Of a DNA stretch of 14,759 nucleotides, positions 1-6,994 are shown piece by piece. Source of the stretch: an uncultured Phascolarctobacterium sp. (GTDB lineage: Bacteria > Bacillota > Negativicutes > Acidaminococcales > Acidaminococcaceae); NCBI GenBank assembly GCA_900551335.1, contig URVO01000016.1, forward strand, positions 1-14,759. Direction: 5' to 3'. Within the stretch, counting starts at the first letter, position 1, and each line of letters opens with the position of its first letter. Position numbers and translations under genes: made by a program. Under the pieces are notes generated by a model, which was not told the origin of the DNA, ran no database searches, and saw nothing but the letters and a program-made list of their open reading frames with translations.

Positions 1-1
1 G

Positions 2-436
2 CTGATTGGCGAGCGTACTGCTGAGGAAATCAAGATGCAGGTGGCTACCGTTTCGCGTGATGGCCGTCAGGAAACGATTACTGTACGTGGCCGCGATATG
101 GTTACCGGTCTGCCGACAACCTTCAGCGTGACGAGCGAGGATTGCCGCGTTGCTCTGGATGATTCTGTTTCTTCTTTGATTGCAACGGTACGCGGTGTGC
201 TGGAAAAATGTCCGCCGGAGCTGGCTGCGGATATCGTTGACAACGGAATTTATCTGACCGGCGGTGGTGCGCTGCTGGACGGTCTGGCTGAGGTTATGTC
301 GAAGGAAACGGGCATTACGACGCATATTGCTGATGATCCGCTGGAATGCGTTGCTTTGGGTACGGGCAAGGCGCTGGAGAATTTGGATAAGCTGCATCCG
401 GGCACTGTTTATACTGCATCTAATCTTGATATTTAA
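2..436 (+). CDS. mreB: Rod shape-determining protein MreB (3' part)
   Basis: C-terminal 144 residues of the bacterial actin homologue MreB, which forms membrane-bound filaments that guide lateral cell-wall synthesis. The frame is open from base 2, so the gene begins before the window. The visible part starts LIGERTAEEIK, typical of the MreB/Mbl family. It continues with PPELAADI and the nucleotide-binding segment DNGIYLTGGGALLDGL, and ends in the usual DPLECVALGTGKALEN region near the C-terminus. MreB and its paralogue Mbl cannot be separated firmly from this half alone. The stop codon is followed nine bases later by a strong intrinsic terminator, so mreB probably ends its own transcript. Family assignment is very secure; the exact paralogue is less so. 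Confidence 0.95.
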   Translation: MIGERTAEEIKMQVATVSRDGRQETITVRGRDMVTGLPTTFSVTSEDCRVALDDSVSSLIATVRGVLEKCPPELAADIVDNGIYLTGGGALLDGLAEVMSKETGITTHIADDPLECVALGTGKALENLDKLHPGTVYTASNLDI

Positions 437-444
437 TGTAGAGG

Positions 445-473
445 AGCTGGTACAGGAATGTGCCAGCTTTTTT
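445..473 (+). terminator. Intrinsic terminator after mreB
   Basis: Nine-base-pair stem (AGCTGGTAC with GTGCCAGCT, one T-G wobble), six-base loop AGGAAT, then six T residues. It sits just after the mreB stop. The next gene starts only 30 bases later with no obvious promoter between them, so some read-through is likely. Confidence 0.88.
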
Positions 474-502
474 GTGTGCAGACGAAAGAGGTTATCTGAT
501 AT

Positions 503-1891
503 ATGAAGTTTAAAAAGCTTATTCTTAGTTTATTTGCGGCTGCCTTAGTTGCGCAGGCGGCTGTCGCCGCCGCTGCGCCTATTGATAAGCTGCGCAGCAG
601 CGTGAGCGCGGCCAGGGTGCGCGTGGTGCTCGACAGCAAGGAGCCGATTAAGTATAAGGCGGCTAAGCAGGGGCTGGTGCTGGAGGTGGCGCTGCCGGAG
701 AGCAGTGCTAAGGCGCAGCAGGCAGCACTGAAGGACGCAGCGGTGAAAAGCGTGCGCCTTGTGCCGGATGGCAGGAAGAAGTCCAGGCTCGTCGTTGAGC
801 TAAACCGTGACTGCCAATATAAAATTTATCCGCTCAAGGAGCCGAACCGTCTGGTCGTTGATATTTACCGCCTGCAGCTGGAAACACGCACGCAGCAGCT
901 CGCCGGTGGCGTGACCTATACCTATAAGCAGGAGGAGTTCGCCGGACGTCCGCTGCAGAGCTATCTTGTGAGCGTAGCGCCGCAAGCGCGGCTGCGCCTG
1001 CGGCCCTTTTCCGCGGCAGGCATGTATAATGGACGCGGCAGCCTGGCGAAGCAGGCCGCGCTGCGCGGCCTGCTGGTGGCTGTGAATGCGTCGTACTTTG
1101 ACTGGGACGGCTGGGTTATCGGCAACGTGAAGGATAACGGCGAGCTTATAGCGATGGACGAGACGCCGCGCAGCGGCTATCTGCAGCTTGATGACAGGCA
1201 GCAGATTATCAAGGATATCGCCTACAGCGGCACGGCACAGCTGCCGAACGGACAACGTCTGGAGATTAAGGGCATGAACCGTGCGCGTATTGCCAATGAC
1301 CTCGTGCTGTTCAATAGCTATTATGCACCCTCGACCAAGACGAACCAATATGGACGCGAGGTGAAGCTGAAAAATAATCATGTCATAGCTGTTTCGACAA
1401 CGGGCAATATGACGCTGGAGCCGGGGACTGTGGTGCTGTCCGGTCACGGTGTGAATGCGGCTGCGCTCGCCAGCCTGCGGCTGGGCGATTATGTGCCGCT
1501 GACGCAGACCTTGGGCAGCAATGCGGCTGACAGGGCGCAGGTGCTCGTGAGCGGCGGTCCGCTGCTAGTTGAGCAAGGACGCGTGCAGGTGCGTGCTGTG
1601 GAGGAGCAGATGGCGCCGGATATTGCGCGCGGCCGTGCGCCGCGCACGGCCTTAGGCCTGAAGAAGGACGGCACGCTGCTGCTGCTCGTGATTGATGGAC
1701 GCAGTGCGACGAGCAGCGGCCTGACGCTGGAGGAGCTGGCGCAGTATCTGGTGAAGCTGGGCGCAGAGAGCGCAGTGAATTTTGATGGCGGCGGCAGCAG
1801 CGAGATGGTTATCAATGGCCGCATTGTCAACAAGCCTTCGGATGGGCGCGAGCGTTATGTAAGCATAGGACTTGGTTTGTTCACAAAATAG
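503..1891 (+). CDS. Exported AMIN-domain phosphodiester glycosidase (NAGPA family)
   Basis: 462-residue secreted protein. Residues 1-25 form a signal peptide (MKFKKLILSLFAAALVAQAA, then an alanine-rich cleavage region). Residues about 33-123 look like an AMIN domain, a beta-rich module that targets proteins to the cell wall or envelope (VRVVLDS at 39-45; LVVDIYRL at 117-124). Residues about 150-460 match the NAGPA / phosphodiester glycosidase fold: LLVAVNASYFD (190-200), GRAPRTALGL (377-386), LLLVIDGR (393-400) and NFDGGGSSEMVINGR (426-440). Relatives split sugar-1-phosphate diesters. The substrate here is unknown; a wall or surface glycopolymer is an inference from the AMIN domain and the mreB neighbour. 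The start is supported by AGAGG at 487-491, 11 bases upstream. No promoter of its own is evident after the mreB terminator. Domain identity is strong, function moderate. Confidence 0.87.
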   Translation: MKFKKLILSLFAAALVAQAAVAAAAPIDKLRSSVSAARVRVVLDSKEPIKYKAAKQGLVLEVALPESSAKAQQAALKDAAVKSVRLVPDGRKKSRLVVELNRDCQYKIYPLKEPNRLVVDIYRLQLETRTQQLAGGVTYTYKQEEFAGRPLQSYLVSVAPQARLRLRPFSAAGMYNGRGSLAKQAALRGLLVAVNASYFDWDGWVIGNVKDNGELIAMDETPRSGYLQLDDRQQIIKDIAYSGTAQLPNGQRLEIKGMNRARIANDLVLFNSYYAPSTKTNQYGREVKLKNNHVIAVSTTGNMTLEPGTVVLSGHGVNAAALASLRLGDYVPLTQTLGSNAADRAQVLVSGGPLLVEQGRVQVRAVEEQMAPDIARGRAPRTALGLKKDGTLLLLVIDGRSATSSGLTLEELAQYLVKLGAESAVNFDGGGSSEMVINGRIVNKPSDGRERYVSIGLGLFTK

Positions 1892-1906
1892 TGACTGGTC
1901 AGTCAC
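1891..1906. promoter_or_regulatory. Palindromic operator candidate (TetR type)
   Basis: GTGACTG-GT-CAGTCAC, two perfect 7-base arms around a 2-base centre, directly abutting the -35 box of the next promoter. Its core resembles the palindrome at the tolC promoter (6995-7008), and the TGACT...AGTCA form is common among TetR-family operators. No regulator gene lies in the window, so the binding protein is inferred. Confidence 0.6.
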
Positions 1907-1935
1907 TTGTCAAATGTTCTCATTGGCGGTATAAT
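1907..1935 (+). promoter_or_regulatory. Sigma-A type promoter for the lipoyl-domain gene
   Basis: TTGTCA (1907-1912), 17-base spacer, TATAAT (1930-1935). Near-consensus housekeeping promoter located 52 bases before the chosen start codon. The palindrome at 1891-1906 touches its -35 box. Confidence 0.78.
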
Positions 1936-1986
1936 TATAATATAGTAGTATGCTTTAATGTTTGTGTATAAATGGAGGGCAGAAAA

Positions 1987-2295
1987 ATGCTGAAAACTAA
2001 AAAATTATTCTTGGTTCTGGCTTTAGCTGCGCTTAGTTTGTGCAGCATGTACACGATTGGCTGCGCTGCAGTGACGGAACAGCAGGCTATGGTCGGCGGC
2101 GAGGTTGCTGCTGATGGTCTGGTGCAGGTTGGTGCGCAGGTGCAGCAGGGTGATGTGCTTGTAAAGGTTAAATCGCTGGCTGGCGGCAGCATTGCGGCTG
2201 CAAGAGCGACGACTAGCGGCAAGGTTGCCGAGGTCATGGTAAAGCCGGGCGATAGGATTGCTGCGCAGCAGGTTGTAGCAAAAATTAGTGAGTGA
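1987..2295 (+). CDS. Small exported lipoyl/HlyD-like domain protein
   Basis: 102-residue protein with an N-terminal export signal (about residues 1-27, MLKTKKLFLVLALAALSLCS followed by a small-residue region). The rest is one barrel-sandwich hybrid domain with two half-motifs: VQVGAQVQQGDVLVKVKSL (46-64) and SGKVAEVMVKPGDRIAAQQ (77-95). The turn that carries the biotinyl or lipoyl lysine in carrier proteins (MKM or DK) is absent: AARATTSGKV has no such lysine. That fits a structural domain of the HlyD / membrane-fusion type rather than a cofactor carrier. The start at 1987 is chosen because GGAGGG (1974-1979) lies 7 bases upstream; an in-frame ATG at 1972 overlaps that site and is less likely. 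The gene has its own promoter and is followed by a terminator, so it forms a short unit. TIGC at 23-26 is only a weak lipobox. The fold is likely; the role is unknown. Confidence 0.75.
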   Translation: MLKTKKLFLVLALAALSLCSMYTIGCAAVTEQQAMVGGEVAADGLVQVGAQVQQGDVLVKVKSLAGGSIAAARATTSGKVAEVMVKPGDRIAAQQVVAKISE

Positions 2296-2305
2296 TAAAT
2301 TATAG

Positions 2306-2335
2306 ACCGGCGTGCTCCTTTGGCTCGCCGGTTTT
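2306..2335 (+). terminator. Intrinsic terminator after the lipoyl-domain gene
   Basis: ACCGGCG (2306-2312) pairs perfectly with CGCCGGT (2326-2332) around a 13-base loop, followed by four T. The short T-run suggests leaky termination. The next gene has its ribosome binding site only 10 bases further on and no visible promoter of its own. Confidence 0.72.
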
Positions 2336-2355
2336 GCGATATTTAAGGAGTTAAG

Positions 2356-4026
2356 ATGAGAATATTTCTGTTTACGGTGCTGCTGTGCCTGCAGCTGGCG
2401 CTGGCGGCTGCGGCTAATGTTCCGCTGATGCCGGTGCGCGATATCCAGCCGGGTATGCAGGGCATTGGCAAGACGGTTATCAGCGGCGATACAATTGAAG
2501 AATTTAATGTGGAGATTTTGGGCGTGAGTGGCACGCAGGCGACGGGCTATAATATTTTTGCGCGTCTTTATGGTGACCTCATTGACAAAACCGGCGGCGT
2601 GGCGCAGGGCATGAGTGGCAGTCCGGTTTATGTGGACGGCAGGCTCGTCGGCGCGGTGGCCTTTGGCAAGACGTTCAATGACCCGCATTATTGTTTTTTG
2701 ACGCCTATCGGCAGAATGCTGCCGCTTTTGGATGAGCAAAGAAGCGTTCCGGCGGACTGGCTGCCCAAGGGCACTGCGCTGATGGCAGGCGGCTTTACGG
2801 AGTACGGTCTGGAGTATCTGCAGGAAAAAATTGCTCCCTTTGGCCTGACGGCTGTGGGTGCAGGCGGCACGGCGCAGGAGAGCAAGAAGGTGCTGGAGCC
2901 GGGCAGCTCCGTCGGTGCGGCGCTGATGCAGGGCGATATGTCGCTTGGTGCTTTGGGCACTGTGACCTGGACTGATGATAAGGGCAACGTGCTGGCCTTC
3001 GGCCATTCGTTTATGCAGCGCGGCGAGAGCAGCTTCTTTATGACGAAGGCGTGGGTGCTGGGCGTAATTCCCAATTTACAGAGCGGCTATAAGGTTGGCA
3101 ACATCGGTGAGCCGGTCGGCAGCATTACGCAAGACCGTTCGACGGGCATTGGCGGTAGCCTTGGTGCGTTGCCGAAGACGATACCGCTTTTCGTGACGGC
3201 AAACGACAGCGACCGCGGGCTGACGAGCAATGTGCGCGTGCGTTTGGTGGAGGACGAGCAGCTGGTGCCGTCGATTGTGGACGCCGTTGTTGTGAATACC
3301 GTGAGCAAGACTGTTGACAGAGCCGGCGGCGGTACAGCTAAGCTGCGCTTCCATATTACCGGCGTGGACAGCAAGAAAAATATTATTGAGATCCAGCGCG
3401 AGAATATGTTTTATGCCAACGAGGCGCTGCTGAAAAATCTGAACCAGGAGCTGTCGGAGGCGATGACGATTCTTATGCAGAATAAGTTTGAGCCGGTCCA
3501 GCTTTACGGCATTGATGTAGAGGCAGAGGTTTCCGCTCAGGTGCAGGTGGCTGAGGTGTTCGGCGTGCGTGCGCCTGCAGCTGCTGTGAAGCCGGGAGCG
3601 AGGGTGCCCATTACGGTAACGCTTAAGCCTTACCGTGGCGAGGAGTTTACCGAGACGGTATACTTCACTGTGCCGAAGGATCATCCGGGTGGCAAGCTGG
3701 CGCTTAATGTGCGCGGCGGCAGCAGCATGGCCTGGGTGATGAATCTTTTGCGTAAGCAGCAGTCCGAGGGCGTGCCTGCGGCGCAGAAGCAGGAGAAGCG
3801 CCGTAAGCTGGAGGATTTTATCAAGAGCGTAAATACGGCAGATAAAAATAACGAGCTGATTATCGACCTGGCATCGGGACAGCTGAGCCTCAAGCCGGAG
3901 CAGGCTGCGGCGGCTAGTGAGGCAGTTCTGGCAGGTATGCTGCAGGGCTCGCCGTTCAAGCAGAAGTATCCGTTTGATTTTATTATTGACGGCGAGAGCG
4001 AGATTGTGCTGAATGTAGAGAAATAG
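2356..4026 (+). CDS. Exported SpoIVB-type (S55) peptidase domain protein
   Basis: 556-residue protein with a signal peptide at about 1-20 (MRIFLFTVLLCLQLALAAAA). The N-terminal half carries S55 / SpoIVB peptidase signatures: MPVRDIQPGMQGIGKTV (25-41), AQGMSGSPVYVDGRLVGAV (83-101) with the likely nucleophile serine at 87 or 89, then EPGSSVGAALMQGDMSLGALG (181-201) and NVLAFGHSF (211-219) with the likely catalytic His217. The rest, about 230-556, is a mixed region without a motif I can name; SpoIVB-like PDZ signatures were not seen. SpoIVB cuts an anti-sigma-pathway partner during sporulation, but this protein sits beside mlaEFD, so an envelope role is inferred. AAGGAG at 2345-2350 sets the start. 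The serine precedes the histidine, opposite to the His-Asp-Ser order of Bacillus SpoIVB, but the same arrangement occurs in other non-sporulation S55 proteins. Active protease status is unproven. Confidence 0.85.
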   Translation: MRIFLFTVLLCLQLALAAAANVPLMPVRDIQPGMQGIGKTVISGDTIEEFNVEILGVSGTQATGYNIFARLYGDLIDKTGGVAQGMSGSPVYVDGRLVGAVAFGKTFNDPHYCFLTPIGRMLPLLDEQRSVPADWLPKGTALMAGGFTEYGLEYLQEKIAPFGLTAVGAGGTAQESKKVLEPGSSVGAALMQGDMSLGALGTVTWTDDKGNVLAFGHSFMQRGESSFFMTKAWVLGVIPNLQSGYKVGNIGEPVGSITQDRSTGIGGSLGALPKTIPLFVTANDSDRGLTSNVRVRLVEDEQLVPSIVDAVVVNTVSKTVDRAGGGTAKLRFHITGVDSKKNIIEIQRENMFYANEALLKNLNQELSEAMTILMQNKFEPVQLYGIDVEAEVSAQVQVAEVFGVRAPAAAVKPGARVPITVTLKPYRGEEFTETVYFTVPKDHPGGKLALNVRGGSSMAWVMNLLRKQQSEGVPAAQKQEKRRKLEDFIKSVNTADKNNELIIDLASGQLSLKPEQAAAASEAVLAGMLQGSPFKQKYPFDFIIDGESEIVLNVEK

Positions 4027-4044
4027 GCTGCCTGCTTGCGAAAC

Positions 4045-4076
4045 GACATACAAATGTCATATTTAGGCAGTATAAT
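4045..4076 (+). promoter_or_regulatory. Candidate mla promoter with inverted repeat over the -35 region
   Basis: TATAAT at 4071-4076 is a perfect -10 box, but no good -35 lies 16-18 bases upstream. In that place is an inverted repeat, GACAT-ACAA-ATGTC (4045-4058). A weak -35 covered by a palindrome is the layout of a promoter that needs, or is blocked by, a regulator. Transcription may also come through from the S55 gene 70 bases upstream. Confidence 0.5.
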
Positions 4077-4105
4077 AAAGCTAGTAAAGTGTAAGGATGG
4101 TACAG

Positions 4106-4876
4106 ATGCTGAAATCAATCTGTGAAGCTATGGGCAAAAGAATAATAGAGTTCTGCGCTGCGAGCGGCAGGCTGACGCTGCTGCTTCTGGCAACTCTGCG
4201 CCGCTTGAAGGATGCACGTTTCGCGGAGGTTATCCGCCAGATGGCGCTGCTTGGTGCTGATTCTCTGCCGATTGTGCTGATGACAATTCTTTGCACCGGC
4301 ATGGTATTTTCGGTGCAGACGGCGAAGGAGTTTGTACGCTTGGGCGCGTCCTCGTCGGTCGGCGGCATTGTGGCGATTGCGATGGCGCGTGAGCTGGTGC
4401 CTGTGCTGACAGGCGTTGTTGTTGCCGGGCGTATAGGTGCGGCGATTGCGGCCGAGCTGGGCACAATGAAGGTTACGGAGCAGATTGATGCGCTGCGTGT
4501 TATGGCGGCTAATCCGGTGAGCTATCTTGTGGTGCCGCGCTTTATCGCGGTGGTGCTGATGATGCCTGTGCTGGTGGTGTTTGCCAATTTTATCGGTAAT
4601 GTCGGCGGCTGGATAGTGGCGCATTATTACGCCGGCATCGGCAGCTTTACCTATGAAAATTCTATCAGGACGCTGGCCGAGTTTTACGATGTCTTTGGCG
4701 GCATGGTGAAGAGCTGCGTTTTCGGCGCAATTATTGCGATTGTCGGCTGCTATAAGGGCCTCAATGCGCCGAACGGTGCAGAGGGCGTTGGTTTGGCAAC
4801 AACGGCATCTGTTGTGCTGTCGATTATCCTGATTTTTATTACGAACTATTTTCTTTCGATTATTTTATATGTATAA
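4106..4876 (+). CDS. mlaE: Lipid-transport ABC permease MlaE
   Basis: Inner-membrane permease of the MCE-type (Mla) phospholipid transport system; 256 residues from this start, the usual size for MlaE. Visible family signatures include MALLGADSLPIVLMTILCTGM, then GGIVAIAMARELVPVLTGVVVAGR and IGAAIAAELGTMKVTEQIDALRVM, the conserved core of the family, followed by several hydrophobic helices up to the C-terminal FITNYFLSIILYV. MlaE pairs with the ATPase MlaF and holds the MlaD ring in the inner membrane. The start at 4106 has AAGGA (4093-4097) eight bases upstream; the in-frame ATG at 4097 overlaps that site and is less likely. The gene ends 12 bases before mlaF, whose ribosome binding site overlaps the mlaE stop, so the two are co-translated or at least in one operon. 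Identity is very secure. Confidence 0.96.
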   Translation: MLKSICEAMGKRIIEFCAASGRLTLLLLATLRRLKDARFAEVIRQMALLGADSLPIVLMTILCTGMVFSVQTAKEFVRLGASSSVGGIVAIAMARELVPVLTGVVVAGRIGAAIAAELGTMKVTEQIDALRVMAANPVSYLVVPRFIAVVLMMPVLVVFANFIGNVGGWIVAHYYAGIGSFTYENSIRTLAEFYDVFGGMVKSCVFGAIIAIVGCYKGLNAPNGAEGVGLATTASVVLSIILIFITNYFLSIILYV

Positions 4877-4888
4877 GGAGCTGACGGA

Positions 4889-5656
4889 ATGAATGAAGTA
4901 ATGATAAGCCTGCGTCAGCTGACTATGGCCTTTGGCAGCAAGGGGGTTCTTGATGAGCTGGACCTTGATGTTTACAAGGGCGAAACGCTGGCGGTGATTG
5001 GCCCGTCCGGCTCAGGCAAAAGTACAGTTATTAAGGTGCTTACAGGTCTGCTTGCGCCGACATCAGGCAGCGTGCAGATTGAAGGGCAGGAGACAAGCGG
5101 CTTTGACGAAGACGCGTGGGATGAGCTGCGCTGCCATATGGGCGTTGTTTTTCAGTATTCGGCGCTTTTCGATTTTTTGAGCGTAGGCGAGAATGTCGCC
5201 TTTGGTCTCAGACGGCATTTTAAGCTGCCGGAGGAGGAAATTCAGCGGCGCGTAGCGGCGCTGCTGGAGATGGTGGGCATGCCCGGTACGCAGAGCATGA
5301 TGCCGGCGGAGCTTTCCGGCGGCATGAAAAAGCGTGTAGGTCTGGCGAGGGCGCTGGCGATGCAGCCGCAGGTTGTGTTCTATGATGAGCCGACCTCCGG
5401 CCTGGACCCGGTGATGACGATGACCATCAGCCGTCTGATTCGCAAGACGCAGCAGACTCTGGGCGTGACCTCAGTTTTGGTAACACACGATATGGAATCG
5501 GCATATTTTGCCGCCGATCGTATCGCTATGCTATATAAAGGGAAGATTGTGCAGGTGGGGACACCTGATGAAATTAAGAGAAGCAGGAATCCGATTGTTC
5601 ACGCCTTCGTGAATGGTCTGGAGCTTAAAGAGGAGGATGCAGATGAGCAGCAGTGA
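4889..5656 (+). CDS. mlaF: Lipid-transport ABC ATPase MlaF
   Basis: 255-residue cytoplasmic ATPase that powers MlaE. All ABC motifs are intact: Walker A GPSGSGKST (38-46), Q-loop glutamine in VVFQYSALF (Q89), signature LSGGMKKR (142-149), Walker B VVFYDE with catalytic glutamate 167, the D-loop SGLDP (170-174) and the switch histidine in VLVTHD (H200). LSGGMKKRVGLARAL together with the ATPase core is characteristic of MlaF-like proteins of MCE transporters. The start has AAGGAG (4875-4880) eight bases upstream, overlapping the mlaE stop. The 3' end overlaps mlaD by 14 bases, which suggests translational coupling and fixed subunit ratios. No MlaB (STAS) partner gene lies in the window. Identity is very secure. 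Confidence 0.97.
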   Translation: MNEVMISLRQLTMAFGSKGVLDELDLDVYKGETLAVIGPSGSGKSTVIKVLTGLLAPTSGSVQIEGQETSGFDEDAWDELRCHMGVVFQYSALFDFLSVGENVAFGLRRHFKLPEEEIQRRVAALLEMVGMPGTQSMMPAELSGGMKKRVGLARALAMQPQVVFYDEPTSGLDPVMTMTISRLIRKTQQTLGVTSVLVTHDMESAYFAADRIAMLYKGKIVQVGTPDEIKRSRNPIVHAFVNGLELKEEDADEQQ

Positions 5657-6911
5657 GGTTAAGGTTGGCGCTTTCGCGTTAGGCGGAGCAGTAGTGCTGG
5701 CAGGCATTATCACCTTTATGGGAGCCTTCAGCTTTGGCAAAAAGGGCTATGAGCTGCGTATTGACTATCCTCAGGTCAGCGGCTTGATGCCGGGCCATGT
5801 TGTGCGCTATGCAGGCGTGCAGGTGGGTACGGTGAAGAAAATAAATGTCGCTCCCGATAAGGTCGAGGTTGTTGCCGAGATTAACAATGATATCAAGATT
5901 CCGCAGGGGGCAGTCTTTACGATTGCTGCCGACGGTATCATGGGCGAAAAGTATGTGAGCGTTATTCCGCCGGCTAAGCAAAGCGGCGGCTATATCACTG
6001 AGGGCAGCACGCTTAAGGGTTCTCCCGGCGGCGGTATGGACGAATTCTTTGCTTCATCCGGAGATTTGGTGAAGCGCATGGAAAATATCGCCGGAGCCTT
6101 TGAGAACGTCTTTGGCGACAAGGAAGTGCAGGAGTCGATGAAGGCCGGCTTCAAGAATATGAATGATATTGCGCAGAACATGAACACCTTTACGAAGGTT
6201 ATGGCAGACGTAGCCGTGACGAATCAGCAGGATATCACGAGCATGATTCATCAGATTAATGAGCTGAGCCAGCGCATGAACGGTACAGCGGCACATATCG
6301 AAAGCATTATGGCTGGTGTCGACAATAACGGCAAGACAGGCGCGAACGTAGCAGCTATCGCTCAGAATATGGCTGATACGTCCAAGCGTATGGAAAATAT
6401 CGTCGAGGTGCTGGAGACTGTGGCGAAGGACCCTGTAACGCAGCAGTCGCTGAAGGAAACGCTGGTCAACGTCAAGGAGACTAGCGCACGCGCCAATAAA
6501 ATCCTGGGTACGCTGACGGAGGCGAAGGTTTCTGCTGACTATGGCTACGCTGCCAAGGGCGGCGACTGGCGCGGCAGCCTTGGCGTGACGCTGCGCCCTA
6601 GTGATGAGGCCTTTCTCTATATGGGCGGCTATGATATCGGTGACGCCAACAAGTTTGACTTCGTTTTCGGCAAGCAGCTGGGCAATGCCGCAGTGAGCAT
6701 GGGCGCGATGCAGGGAGAGTTCGGCGTGGGCCTGAGCTATGATTTGAGCAAGGACTTTAAGCTGTACTCGCAGGTGTACGATTTTGACAACACCAAGGTG
6801 CGCTTAGGCGGCGAGTATCGCTGGAACAATAATTTCTCGCTGTACGGTGAGACGATGGATGTACGCGGGAATAAAACGAATACTTATATGGGCGTAAGGA
6901 CATATTTCTAA
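5643..6911 (+). CDS. mlaD: MlaD with helical stalk and C-terminal beta-barrel-like domain
   Basis: 422-residue MCE protein, far longer than the roughly 180-residue E. coli MlaD. Parts in order: short cytoplasmic tip and one membrane helix (about 8-30), MCE domain (about 36-113, with YPQVSGLMPGHVVRYAGVQVG at 42-62), then a long amphipathic helical region (about 135-292, with repeated MENI and QNM motifs). Residues about 297-422 are rich in alternating short beta strands with aromatic and glycine residues, ending YMGVRTYF: a terminal phenylalanine like an OM beta-barrel signal. This domain order has been described for Veillonella parvula, where MlaD is proposed to bridge both membranes. The start at 5643 has AGGAGG (5631-5636) six bases upstream; upstream in-frame ATGs at 5613 and 5637 have no suitable site. 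It overlaps mlaF by 14 bases. Identity is secure; the barrel is inferred from sequence pattern. Confidence 0.94.
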   Translation: MSSSEVKVGAFALGGAVVLAGIITFMGAFSFGKKGYELRIDYPQVSGLMPGHVVRYAGVQVGTVKKINVAPDKVEVVAEINNDIKIPQGAVFTIAADGIMGEKYVSVIPPAKQSGGYITEGSTLKGSPGGGMDEFFASSGDLVKRMENIAGAFENVFGDKEVQESMKAGFKNMNDIAQNMNTFTKVMADVAVTNQQDITSMIHQINELSQRMNGTAAHIESIMAGVDNNGKTGANVAAIAQNMADTSKRMENIVEVLETVAKDPVTQQSLKETLVNVKETSARANKILGTLTEAKVSADYGYAAKGGDWRGSLGVTLRPSDEAFLYMGGYDIGDANKFDFVFGKQLGNAAVSMGAMQGEFGVGLSYDLSKDFKLYSQVYDFDNTKVRLGGEYRWNNNFSLYGETMDVRGNKTNTYMGVRTYF

Positions 6912-6954
6912 GTAAAGACGCATGATAAAGCACCATCTACTTCAGAAAAAATAT

Positions 6955-6984
6955 TTGACAAATAGCCCTGAAAAAATATATAAT
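6955..6984 (+). promoter_or_regulatory. Strong sigma-A type promoter of tolC
   Basis: Perfect TTGACA (6955-6960), 18-base spacer and perfect TATAAT (6979-6984). The expected transcription start, near 6991, falls at the edge of the palindrome at 6995-7008. One of the best promoter matches in the window. Confidence 0.9.
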
Positions 6985-6994
6985 TTTATTACTG

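Noticed and set aside
800..1447. Minus-strand open frame of about 215 codons inside the NAGPA gene
   Set aside because: Fully antisense to a well-supported gene; the product resembles no family.
2053..2067. Possible lipobox (TIGC) making the lipoyl protein a lipoprotein
   Set aside because: The -3 residue is threonine rather than Leu/Val/Ile, and the cysteine comes late after the hydrophobic core; ordinary signal cleavage is as likely.
2023..4053. Long open frames on the minus strand (about 327 and 325 codons) opposite the lipoyl and S55 genes
   Set aside because: They mirror the GC-rich codon pattern of the + strand genes, have no motif or ribosome binding site support, and read as low-complexity His/Arg/Leu-rich protein. 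Treated as shadows.
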